A stretch of 40,169 nucleotides of DNA. Source: Catellatospora sichuanensis (lineage in GTDB: Bacteria > Actinomycetota > Actinomycetes > Mycobacteriales > Micromonosporaceae). A program made the position numbers and the translations under genes. The notes under the pieces were generated by a model. That model worked only from the letters and a program-made list of their open reading frames with translations. It was not told where the DNA came from and did no database searches. Location: the NCBI RefSeq assembly GCF_007483665.1, contig NZ_VIQO01000055.1, forward strand, positions 1-40,169. Reading direction: 5' to 3'. Positions 22,797-29,544 of the stretch are shown piece by piece (position 1 is the stretch's first letter; every line of letters begins with the position of its first letter).

Positions 22797-24070
22797 TGTC
22801 CACCATCACCGCGCCGGCCGCCGCCTCCACCACGGAGGCCGGCGGCCGGCGCCGCTCAAGGCCCCTGATCGCGGCGCTCGCCGTCACCCAGACCGTCGGG
22901 TACGGCGTGCTCTACTACGTGTTCAGCGTCTTTCTCGCCCCGATGGCCGCCGACCTGCACACCACCTCCGCCGCAGTCACCGGCGCGCTGACGGTCAGCG
23001 TGCTCACCACCGCGGCAGCCGCGGTCCCGGTCGGACGGTGGCTCGACCGCCACGGTGGACGCGGTCTCATGACCGCAGGATCGATCCTGGGCACCGGCGC
23101 GGTCCTGGCCTGGTCACAGATCACCGACATCCGGCAGCTGTACGCGGTGTTCGTGGTCCTGGGGATCGCCTCGGCGATGGCCCTCTACGAAGCCGCGTTC
23201 GCGGTCGTCATCGCCGTCAGCACCCCGGCCCGACGCTCGGGCGCGCTACTGGCGATCACCGTCGTGGCCGGATTCGCCAGCACGATCTTCCTGCCCCTGG
23301 CGGCAAATCTGCAGCAACACCACGGCTGGCGGACCACTCTGATCATCCTGGCGCTGGGCTACTGCGCCATCGCCGTACCGCTGCACGCCCTGACCGTTCC
23401 ACCGCAGCCACGCCCGCATCCGGCCTCAGCGGCCCTCGACCACGCGGCACGACGGACAGCCGTCCGCGCCGCCTTGCGCCACCGCGGGTTCTGGCTGCTC
23501 ACCGCCGCGTTCGTCATCCACGGATCCGCCGTAGCGGTCATCTCCGTGCACCTGATCACCTACCTGACCACGCTGGGCCACCCCGCCACGTTCGCCGCCG
23601 CTGTCGCTGGACTGCTCGGGGTCATGTCGGTCACCGGCCGCATCGTCACCACCGCTCTCACCCGCCACCGATCCATCGCCATGGTCACCGCATCGGTATT
23701 CGCCGTCCAAGCCGTCGCGGCCGCGAGTTTGCCGCTGTTGGGTCAGCACCGCCTCGGCGCGATCGTCTGCGTGGTGCTGTTCGGCACGGGATTCGGCGTC
23801 GGCACCATCGCCCGGCCCGCAATCCTCGCCGAGCGCTACGGCACCACCGGCTACGCCACCATCGCCAGTGCCCTGACCCTGCCAACCACCATCGCCAAGG
23901 CCACGACCCCGCTCGCCGCCGCCGCTGCCTACGCCGTCGCAGGAAGCTACGTCCCGGTCCTTGCCGCAGTCGCCATAGCGTGCGCCATCGCCGCCACCGC
24001 GCTGGGCCTCGCTCGCGGGCCGGCCATGTCCCGCGCTTCTGTCGAAGGCGAGTCGATCCGGGTCGTCTGA
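22796..24070 (+). CDS. MFS transporter of the ars cluster
   Basis: A 424-residue transporter with about 12 membrane helices. The loop between helices 2 and 3 reads GRWLDRHGGRGLM, the MFS signature. It is most like oxalate/formate-antiporter-type or related bacterial MFS proteins, and it is not an Acr3 or ArsB pump. The ATG shares one base with the arsO stop. Coupled synthesis suggests it exports a product or substrate of the ArsO-like enzyme or of ArsN1. It is the last gene of the rightward arm. Confidence 0.8.
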   Translation: MSTITAPAAASTTEAGGRRRSRPLIAALAVTQTVGYGVLYYVFSVFLAPMAADLHTTSAAVTGALTVSVLTTAAAAVPVGRWLDRHGGRGLMTAGSILGTGAVLAWSQITDIRQLYAVFVVLGIASAMALYEAAFAVVIAVSTPARRSGALLAITVVAGFASTIFLPLAANLQQHHGWRTTLIILALGYCAIAVPLHALTVPPQPRPHPASAALDHAARRTAVRAALRHRGFWLLTAAFVIHGSAVAVISVHLITYLTTLGHPATFAAAVAGLLGVMSVTGRIVTTALTRHRSIAMVTASVFAVQAVAAASLPLLGQHRLGAIVCVVLFGTGFGVGTIARPAILAERYGTTGYATIASALTLPTTIAKATTPLAAAAAYAVAGSYVPVLAAVAIACAIAATALGLARGPAMSRASVEGESIRVV

Positions 24071-24173
24071 CAACAGGACCCGGTTGGCAGAAGGAGGCCG
24101 GACCCCGCAGAGGCCAGCGTCAACTCCGTGGGCTGTGGCTGCCGGCGTCGAGCAGACGGGTGACGTCGTGGGA

Positions 24174-24473
24174 TCAGCGGGTTCGAAGTATCCGTTTGCC
24201 GTCCCAGCGAGCGACCTCGTCACGCGCACGGCAAACGGACGTGACGCGGAACAGGACCGCATCCCTCAGCGCGTCGATCGCCGCGGCGAGGCCCGCTGCG
24301 GAGTCCGGGGCGGATGGCCAGAACTCGCCCCGGAGCGGACTGCCGACGGCGACCAGCTAGTCGAGGGAGATGCCGGCACCGCGTGCGGTCAACGTTTCTC
24401 GGGCGTTCTGGACCATCTCGGCGCGCTTCAAGTCGTACTCGCCCGCGGAAGCGAACTCGTGCCTTCCCAGCGC
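24174..24473 (-). pseudogene. Coding-like remnant with an internal stop, unknown family
   Basis: One minus-strand frame reads ALGRHEFASAGEYDLKRAEM, continues to TARGAGISLD, then has a TAG at 24357-24359. It resumes LVAVGSPLRGEFWPSAPDSA and continues to DEVARWDGKRILRTR and a stop at 24174. The composition looks like real protein on both sides of the stop. No start codon is found before an upstream stop at 24474. I do not recognise the family. This accounts for most of the 24071-24492 gap. Confidence 0.35.
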
Positions 24474-24492
24474 CTACGAAGGGCTGGCCTGA

Positions 24493-24942
24493 TCAACGTG
24501 GGAACGGGCCCAGCGGCGACCTATCACCTACGGACCACTTGTGACCGAACGGGTCCGTGAAGCCACCTTGACGGTGCGTCCCCCAGGGCACGTGGTGATC
24601 CTCGATTCCCACTCCGATGGCGCCCGCGGCGACGGCGCGCTCGATGAAGTTGTCCGGGTCATCGGCAAACACCTCGATGCGAATGCTTGTGATCCCCACC
24701 TGGCCGGGACTGGTCTCTGTGGGGTTCTGGGGATTGACCTCATGGAGGAAGAAGGCGGCGCCACCGACCTCAAGGCCGGCCACGCCACCAAGGTTCCACA
24801 GCTCTGTCGCGCCCAATGCAGTCGTGTACCAGGCAACCGCTGTGTCTGCATCTGGAACGATCAGCATCACCGAGATCACCGGCGGTGAAGCCGATACGGT
24901 GTCGGCGGACAGGGCGGAGCGATCTTTCGGTTCCTCAGACAT
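24493..24942 (-). CDS. VOC family protein (glyoxalase/PhnB-like)
   Basis: A 149-residue protein with paired beta-alpha-beta-beta-beta units: VISVMLIVPDADTAVAWYTTALGATELW at the start, and EVFADDPDNFIERAVAAGA then GTHRQGGFTDPFGHKWSVGD at the end. Such proteins bind a metal and act as isomerases, dioxygenases or resistance proteins; the substrate is not evident. ATG 24942 is chosen (MSEEPKDR); the frame is open upstream but the extra residues look non-coding. It stands alone between decayed sequence and the next leftward gene. Confidence 0.78.
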   Translation of the reverse strand: MSEEPKDRSALSADTVSASPPVISVMLIVPDADTAVAWYTTALGATELWNLGGVAGLEVGGAAFFLHEVNPQNPTETSPGQVGITSIRIEVFADDPDNFIERAVAAGAIGVGIEDHHVPWGTHRQGGFTDPFGHKWSVGDRSPLGPFPR

Positions 24943-25095
24943 GCCCACAGCATGCCGGACGTCACCATCAACGTCTCCGGTCCGGGACGACGTCGCGGTC
25001 TGGTTCACCTCCAAATGAGCGCACGGCGAGCGCAAAATCTCGGTCGCGGGTCCACACCTCCTCACGTTCCAGCAGCGGGCTCTGATCCCGGTTGC

Positions 25096-25608
25096 CTACG
25101 ACTCGAGGTCCGTGAAGCCGTACGGGATGGCGTCCTCTTCATGAGGCCGCCGACCGTCGAGCGTCACCAGGTCGCCGGGCCCGACCACGTCGCCGCGCAG
25201 CGGCGGCACATCGATCCGGTCCCAGTGCACGGTCACCGTGGTCCGGTCCTCGAGGTCCCCGACGAAAAGCTGATCGGAGAGGCTGCCCTCGTCGGTCTCC
25301 TCGTCCTCTTCGAAGTCCCAGCCGACGGGCTCGCCCGGGCCGGTGAAGGTGACGTCCGGGTAACCCTCGACGGAGATCGTCAGGTACGGATGCAGGTCGA
25401 TCGACTCCAGCCGTGCACCGTGCTGATGGACGTCGAGTGTCAGCTCGGCGCCATACCAGCAGAGCAGGTACAGGTTGACGCCCTCGGTGAGCTCGGCCGC
25501 CAGGTCAGCCTTGATCTCGGCGAGGTCGCCCCGGATGTAGTGGGCGTCCTTGCGGGCGCCGCCCGGAGACACCCGGAAGTTGAGATCGTAGAAGCTCTTG
25601 CGTGGCAT
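25096..25608 (-). CDS. Conserved-looking hypothetical protein
   Basis: A 170-residue acidic soluble protein that I do not recognise. It begins MPRKSFYDLNFRVSPGGAR, is rich in beta-type segments (LYLLCWYGAELTLDVHQHG, YLTISVEGYPDVTF) and ends IPYGFTDLES. No signal peptide or membrane helix is seen. ATG 25608 is selected because TAAGGT lies exactly 7 nt upstream (leaderless start); a GTG at 25617 is also in frame but overlaps that element. Confidence 0.65.
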   Translation of the reverse strand: MPRKSFYDLNFRVSPGGARKDAHYIRGDLAEIKADLAAELTEGVNLYLLCWYGAELTLDVHQHGARLESIDLHPYLTISVEGYPDVTFTGPGEPVGWDFEEDEETDEGSLSDQLFVGDLEDRTTVTVHWDRIDVPPLRGDVVGPGDLVTLDGRRPHEEDAIPYGFTDLES

Positions 25609-25615
25609 GCGAGGC

Positions 25616-25621
25616 ACCTTA
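25616..25621 (-). promoter_or_regulatory. -10 element (TAAGGT) of the leaderless hypothetical gene
   Basis: On the minus strand TAAGGT, then 7 nt (gcctcgc), then ATG 25608. Confidence 0.5.
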
Positions 25622-25680
25622 GCGACGTCGTGCGACAGCCAGTACGGAACGACTGGGGCCTGACCGCTGCAACCTCAGGA

Positions 25681-25902
25681 TCATCGCCGTCGGCCCCGTG
25701 GCACAACCCGGACGACGCCGTTCAGTGCGAGTAGAACGATGCCCGGACCCCATGCTGTCCAGTCCAGCGGGGACCTCAGGTAGGGCCAGACAAGGTACAG
25801 CGAAGCTAGCGAGATGCCGGGGAGTACGAGGCCGACAACCAGGCTGAGCAGGATTGGCCGGAGCTTGCCTCTGTTGTCCTGGAGATACCTCTCATACTGG
25901 AA
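25681..25902 (-). pseudogene. Start-less two-helix membrane protein remnant
   Basis: A minus-strand frame reads FQYERYLQDNRGKLRPI, then two hydrophobic helices (LLSLVVGLVLPGISLASLYLV and WGPGIVLLALNGVVRVV) and ends PRGRRR at a stop at 25681. It looks like genuine membrane protein, but a TAG stands directly upstream (25903-25905) and no ATG, GTG or TTG is in frame before the first helix. It is probably the 3' part of a broken gene. Confidence 0.45.
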
Positions 25903-26254
25903 CTACGGGTAAGGCCGCTACATCGAACCTGGCAGGCCTGCCACTTACCGTGCGTGAACTGGGCAAATGTCGTCGTCAGTCATCGTTGGTCGGCTCTGGT
26001 GACCGTCTGACGGCCTGCAGACGGCCTGACAATGCCCACGCAACGCCGTTCTACCCGTCGCGAGTGAGCCCGGGTGCGCTGTCGACTTAGCCTTGCCAGC
26101 GCACCCGCTAAGTTCGTCGCCTGCTCACCTAATGCAGCGCCACCCGCCTCTCTACCTCATGAGGGGCGACGCTCCGTGTCCGACTCCGGTTGATGCGTGA
26201 CGATGTGACTTCGGATGATGCGTGACACTTCGCCGAGTGTCAGTGGAGTTGAAA
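25903..26254. other. Gene-free stretch with short direct repeats
   Basis: No coding region is supported. GATGCGTGAC occurs twice (26192-26201 and 26217-26226, 25 bp apart). GACGGCCTG is also repeated near 26020. Nothing else stands out. Confidence 0.4.
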
Positions 26255-26449
26255 GTGACAGAGCAGCCTTACCCGCAACCCGATGGCTGGATCCCGGCAC
26301 CGGTGCCGATCGAGACCGACAGCCGGGCCGAAATTAGTTCCTGCAGCTCGGCACACAGGTTGCTGGAGTCCGAGGCGTTACGCTGGCGTCTCGCCGCCAC
26401 CGTCACGCACCTGGCCCGGATGTACGCCGCTTCGCCCATTCCCGTTTGA
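26255..26449 (+). CDS. Small hypothetical protein upstream of the truncated VOC copy
   Basis: A 64-codon frame, GTG TEQPYPQPDGWIPAPVPIE and so on, ending LARMYAASPIPV. GGAG lies 8 nt before the GTG. The stop codon lies inside the first bases of the duplicated segment (GTTTGAC), just as the small frame before the intact VOC gene ends at 29144. I do not recognise it; it may be a truncated gene fused to the duplication border. Confidence 0.4.
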   Translation: MTEQPYPQPDGWIPAPVPIETDSRAEISSCSSAHRLLESEALRWRLAATVTHLARMYAASPIPV

Positions 26450-26645
26450 CGATGCGGCCGTCCAGGCAACAGAGTTGCCGCAGGACGACGATCATCCGAA
26501 ACGTCAGCTTCGACGCCGCCGATCCCGGCGCCCTCGCTCGCTGGTGGGCACAGGTCTTCGACAGCGGGGTCGCGTTCGACGACGGCGACGACGCCGCGTT
26601 CGACCTGCCGTCAGGCCAGACGGTGTACTTCCAGCGCGTCCCCGA
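26443..26645 (+). repeat. 203-bp duplicated segment, truncated copy
   Basis: 195 of 203 positions are identical to 29138-29340, at a constant offset of 2695 bp. The segment spans a leader with TTGACG, the palindrome GCAACAGAGTTGC and the first 55 codons of a VOC gene. Identity stops abruptly at 26645, where a copy of the interspersed repeat begins. Confidence 0.85.
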
Positions 26646-26697
26646 GGGGAAAGCTGACGAACCAAGAACCGATCCGGGATCGACCAGACGTCTCTGA
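26482..26697 (+). pseudogene. Truncated VOC gene with a lost start codon
   Basis: The codons match the intact VOC gene at 29177 (TTIIRNVSFDAADPG and on to YFQRVPE), but the start codon is AGG where the intact copy has ATG. After residue 55 the frame enters the interspersed repeat (DEPRTDPGSTRRL) and stops at 26697. The second half of the VOC fold is missing. It is a non-functional partial duplicate. Confidence 0.75.
26655..26674 (+). repeat. Interspersed repeat unit, copy 4, at the duplication border
   Basis: TGACGAACCAAGAACCGATC. Together with the preceding GAGGGGAAAGC it matches the right half of the hairpin at 13555-13584, so the break in the VOC copy coincides with the middle of a repeat unit. 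Confidence 0.65.
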
Positions 26698-26735
26698 TCA
26701 TTGGGTGTCCGACACTCCCTCGCCGTCGACGGCGG

Positions 26736-27413
26736 TCAGTCGAGTCCGCGCTTGCCGGATGTCCAGAATGGCTTGACGATTACGCAACTGTGCGCCCAGC
26801 CGCGCTCGACGATGAGGTGGCGGCGGATCGCCTGGCAGTCCCGGGCCTCGCCGGCTACGTAGGCGACACCGGGCTCGGATGGCAGGTCGAGTTCGCGCAA
26901 GGCGGCGACGATCCCGCCCGTCTTGGCTCGGTGAGTCCACTGCAGATCCCGGGGGCGGGGCAACGGCAGTCGGTCGGCCGGGCTGCCGATCTCGATGATT
27001 GCCTGTGCGCGGGCGTCGGTGGGCAAGGCGCGCAGCATGGCACCGAATGCTGCGGCAGCCGTCTCGTCCCCGACGAACAGGTGATATGGCGCATGGTTCC
27101 GAAGCACCAGCCTCCCGGTCGGTCGAGTGAATGCGACCGGCTGTTCAGCGCGGACGTGGCGCGACCAGCGTGCTCCGGGGCCAGCCCTCGGGTGGTCGAA
27201 CACGCATAAGTCCAGCTGCCCGCCGCCGGAGAAGTCCCAGATCGAGTAGCTGCGCAACCGTACGTCGTCCACGCGCACCCGAACGTGCTGACCCGGCTGC
27301 CAATCCACGCCCCGCAGCGAATCGCCTATGACACGGATGCGACGCATCCGCGGAGTGAGGGGCTCGATGGCGGCGACGGTTGCCCGCACCAGGAACATAT
27401 CCAGCAAGCTCAT
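26736..27413 (-). CDS. Siderophore-interacting protein family reductase (FAD-binding)
   Basis: A 225-residue protein of the SIP/ViuB type. The FAD-binding barrel includes PLTPRMRRIRVIGD and RSYSIWDFSGGGQLDLCVFDH, and the NAD(P)H half has HLFVGDETAAAAFGAMLRAL near residue 112. The end is AHSCVIVKPFWTSGKRG, near the family's typical YW.G C-terminus. Such enzymes reduce ferric siderophores. The ATG overlaps the stop of the metallo-beta-lactamase-like gene (ATGA), so the pair forms one operon. Confidence 0.82.
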   Translation of the reverse strand: MSLLDMFLVRATVAAIEPLTPRMRRIRVIGDSLRGVDWQPGQHVRVRVDDVRLRSYSIWDFSGGGQLDLCVFDHPRAGPGARWSRHVRAEQPVAFTRPTGRLVLRNHAPYHLFVGDETAAAAFGAMLRALPTDARAQAIIEIGSPADRLPLPRPRDLQWTHRAKTGGIVAALRELDLPSEPGVAYVAGEARDCQAIRRHLIVERGWAHSCVIVKPFWTSGKRGLD

Positions 27414-28162
27414 CGGATGAACTCCCAGCGCCGACCGGGCGGGAGGCCGACGACGTCGAGCCCGGCCGGGGCCATACGTGTGGCATCCGACGCCGACCCG
27501 TGGCGTCGGAAGAACAGCGACAGCAGATCGCGGGCATGGGCATCATGCACCGGCACGAGAACTCGCGCGCCCAACGCCACGGCGCCGGCCACCGCCTCCG
27601 CCGGCCCCATGACCAGAGGGGGACCGATCAGCGGTCTGAGCCCGTTGGTCGGCAGCAGCGCCACGTCGACGGGCCCGCGGCGGGCACGGTGCTCCCGCAG
27701 GAGCTCCACATCCTGGATCTCTCCGCCGAAGAAGACCCGGGACTGCCCGCCGGTGAACTCGTAGGCGTTGTTGCGTCCCAGCAGCGTACGTCCGGCGGGC
27801 ACGGCCTCCACGGACAACGTCGGTGCGAGCTGGCGGGTTTCGTGCCAACGCAGAACCTCGACCGTGCGGTAGCCCAACGACCGAGCCTGGCGAGCCATCC
27901 GCTCCCCGCTGACATACATCGGTGTAGTCGCCTTACCCGGATACTCGGCCAGCGCGCGCATATCCCAGTGGTTGACAGCGGGATTTGTGACCACGATCGC
28001 CGTCAGCGGCGGAAGCTCGGCGACCGGCAAGCCGAGGGGCTCACCGCGCCGCAGATACCAGCGTTCGGTGAACCATGGATCTGTCAACACGGCGCGGCCG
28101 TCAAGCTCAAGCAGGACACAGGCGTTGGCGACCCGGGTCAGGGCGAGGTTCGGTTTGCTCAT
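27410..28162 (-). CDS. Metallo-beta-lactamase-fold protein lacking metal ligands
   Basis: A 250-residue protein that follows the UlaG-like MBL fold: LTRVANACVLLELDGRAVLTDPWF at the start and a GG.SRVFFGGEI strand later. The signature HxHxDH is replaced by TNPAVNHWD, leaving one histidine. The later histidine and the aspartate of GDT (here GEI) are also gone. It is therefore likely a non-catalytic or altered member. ATG 28162 is preceded by GGAGGGTGGGG. It is translationally coupled to the reductase gene and divergent from a merR gene. Confidence 0.72.
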   Translation of the reverse strand: MSKPNLALTRVANACVLLELDGRAVLTDPWFTERWYLRRGEPLGLPVAELPPLTAIVVTNPAVNHWDMRALAEYPGKATTPMYVSGERMARQARSLGYRTVEVLRWHETRQLAPTLSVEAVPAGRTLLGRNNAYEFTGGQSRVFFGGEIQDVELLREHRARRGPVDVALLPTNGLRPLIGPPLVMGPAEAVAGAVALGARVLVPVHDAHARDLLSLFFRRHGSASDATRMAPAGLDVVGLPPGRRWEFIR

Positions 28163-28173
28163 GCACCCCACCC

Positions 28174-28196
28174 TCCGGCTTAATGTGTACATGAAG
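28174..28196. promoter_or_regulatory. Divergent promoter/operator between the MBL-like gene and merR
   Basis: CTTAATGTGTACATGAAG (28179-28196) is symmetric at 14 of 18 positions and overlaps the merR start codon. Only 28 bp separate the divergent start codons, so one site could control both genes. Confidence 0.45.
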
Positions 28197-28607
28197 TCAA
28201 CTGGTGGGTTCACCATCGGTGAGCTGGCCCACGAGTTCGGGCTGGCCACCCACGTGCTGCGGCACTGGGAGAGCATGGGCCTGCTGCAACCGGGCCGCGA
28301 CGGCGTCGGGCAGCGTCGCTACGGAGAGGCAGACCTGGTCCGGGTTGCGTTGATCCTCATCGGCAAGGAAGCCGGGTTCGGCCTAAGGGAGTTGCAAATC
28401 CTCTTGGGCACCGATAACCCCATGAGCCACCCCGAACTGCTCCGGCGGCACGTGGCCGCCCTGGAGGACCGCATCGCCAGGGCAACCGCCGCGAAGCAGC
28501 TGATCGAACATGCGCTCGCCTGCCCTGCGGCGTTCGACGAGTGCCCGCATGCGAAGGAGCAGATCGCGGCCCGCATCCCCTCACGCATGGCCCCCATCGG
28601 CAAGTAG
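28191..28607 (+). CDS. MerR family transcriptional regulator
   Basis: A 138-residue regulator with the MerR helix-turn-helix FTIGELAHEFGLATHVLRHWE, then GLLQPGRDGVGQRRYGEADL, and a coiled dimerisation helix from about residue 80 (LLRRHVAALEDRIARATAAKQL). Two cysteines near the end (LACPAAFDECPH) may be an effector site, but the layout is not a known metal pattern. ATG 28191 is used. It is divergent from the MBL-like/reductase operon and most likely controls it. Confidence 0.85.
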   Translation: MKSTGGFTIGELAHEFGLATHVLRHWESMGLLQPGRDGVGQRRYGEADLVRVALILIGKEAGFGLRELQILLGTDNPMSHPELLRRHVAALEDRIARATAAKQLIEHALACPAAFDECPHAKEQIAARIPSRMAPIGK

Positions 28608-28722
28608 TTTTGGCCCTCGGTGTCGCTGCCGACTCGGGGACGGAAAATGGCATCCATATATGAATGTCCTGCAAGTCGGGTGCATTCGACTCGAACCCCG
28701 AGAATCCGGACGACGGACGGTT

Positions 28723-28742
28723 GATCGGTTCTTGGTTTGACG
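28723..28742 (-). repeat. Interspersed repeat unit, copy 5 (inverted)
   Basis: GATCGGTTCTTGGTTTGACG on the plus strand, inverted relative to copy 1. It is followed by GTTGTCCTACCACAAC and CCAAGATGTCCGAT, so a degenerate hairpin with a second, decayed half-unit is possible up to about 28775. Confidence 0.55.
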
Positions 28743-28745
28743 AGG

Positions 28746-28841
28746 TTGTCCTACCACAACAGCCAAGATGTCCGATTCTTCCTGTATGAGATCCAGCAGA
28801 TGCGCCAGATGCTGGAAGCTGCGCCCAGCCCCACCGGCTGA
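28746..28841 (+). pseudogene. C-terminal gene remnant, unknown
   Basis: The frame LSYHNSQDVRFFLYEIQQMR, followed by QMLEAAPSPTG and a stop, has a protein-like, helical composition with charged and aromatic residues. It begins inside the repeat unit and has no ribosome-binding site. It is probably the tail of a gene cut by the repeat. No family is recognised. Confidence 0.3.
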
Positions 28842-29027
28842 CCAGCTCGTAATTGGCGCTTCCACCACCTGCGCGGATCAACAGCTCCGGCAAGCGACCC
28901 ATGCGCGGGCGGTCAGGACGGCCCAGCGTCTTCCTGCCGCCGTATTCCGCCCGACTCGCGTGGTTCATGAGCGTGGAAGCCGATCCGCACGGGTATAGGT
29001 GCGACCGTACCGATCGGAGGAAACGCC

Positions 29028-29144
29028 ATGACGAACGTGACCATGCCCATGCTCGAGACGTACCCGCTGGAGATCAACCTCGACCGGCGCCAGCTCGTCG
29101 CGGAACTCGTCAGCACGTACGCGGCCCCGTCGCATCTCGTTTGA
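29028..29144 (+). CDS. 38-codon gene, possibly truncated DUF326-like cysteine-rich protein
   Basis: GGAGGAA lies 5 nt before the ATG. The product MTNVTMPMLETYPLEINLDR, then RQLVAELVSTYAAPSHLV, resembles the first 25 residues of DUF326 four-helix copper-binding-type proteins (MLETYP..., LDR.xLA). The cysteine-rich body is missing. The frame ends at the border of the duplicated segment, so truncation by that rearrangement is likely. The match to DUF326 is short. Confidence 0.4.
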   Translation: MTNVTMPMLETYPLEINLDRRQLVAELVSTYAAPSHLV

Positions 29145-29340
29145 CGATGCGGCCGTCCAGGCAACAGAGTTGCAGCATGACGACGATCATCCGAAACGTC
29201 AGCTTCGACGCCGCCGATCCCGGCACCCTCGCACGCTGGTGGGTGCAGGTCTTCGACAGCGAGGTCGCGTTCGACGACGGCGACGACGCCGCGTTCGACC
29301 TGCCGTCCGGCCAGACGGTGTACTTCCAGCGCGTCCCCGA
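29138..29340 (+). repeat. 203-bp duplicated segment, intact copy
   Basis: 195 of 203 positions match 26443-26645. It includes the leader with TTGACG (29141-29146), an 18-nt spacer, CAGAGT (29165-29170) 6 nt before the VOC ATG, and the inverted repeat GCAAC-aga-GTTGC. Confidence 0.85.
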
Positions 29341-29542
29341 ACCCAAGGCGGTCAAGAACCGTATGCACCTCTGCCTGCAATCCGACACGCCCCGCGACGT
29401 CGAGGTCGAACGGGTACTGGCCCTCGGCGCGACGATGGCCGCCGACCACCGCAACGCCGACGGCACGGGCTGGGCGGTGCTCGCCGACCCGGAGGGCAAC
29501 GAGTTCTGCGTGCTGCGCTCGCAGGCCGAGCGGGGGTTCTGA
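29177..29542 (+). CDS. VOC family protein
   Basis: A 121-residue single VOC domain: IIRNVSFDAADPGTLARWWVQVF, then NRMHLCLQSD in the middle and GWAVLADPEGNEFCVL at the end, with a histidine and a glutamate at the usual ligand places. It resembles the actinobacterial glyoxalase-like group (PF18029 type); the substrate is unknown. A promoter of TTGACG-N18-CAGAGT with 6 nt to the ATG would make the transcript leaderless. The MBL gene follows after 2 bp, so the two are co-transcribed. Confidence 0.85.
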   Translation: MTTIIRNVSFDAADPGTLARWWVQVFDSEVAFDDGDDAAFDLPSGQTVYFQRVPEPKAVKNRMHLCLQSDTPRDVEVERVLALGATMAADHRNADGTGWAVLADPEGNEFCVLRSQAERGF

Positions 29543-29544
29543 CC

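Larger units (their letters stand above)
28608..29027. other. Mosaic intergenic region with repeat and remnants
   Basis: It holds copy 5 of the interspersed repeat (28723-28742), a short plus-strand coding-like end (28746-28841, SQDVRFFLYEIQQMRQMLEA, then PSPTG and a stop) and, at 29016-29022, a strong GGAGGAA ribosome-binding site for the next small gene. No complete gene is seen. TATAGGT near 28994 may be a -10 element. Confidence 0.45.

Noticed and set aside
26192..26226. Two GATGCGTGAC repeats 25 bp apart, considered as iterons or a CRISPR-like array
   Set aside because: Only two copies of 10 bp, with no third unit, no equal spacers and no replication or cas gene nearby.
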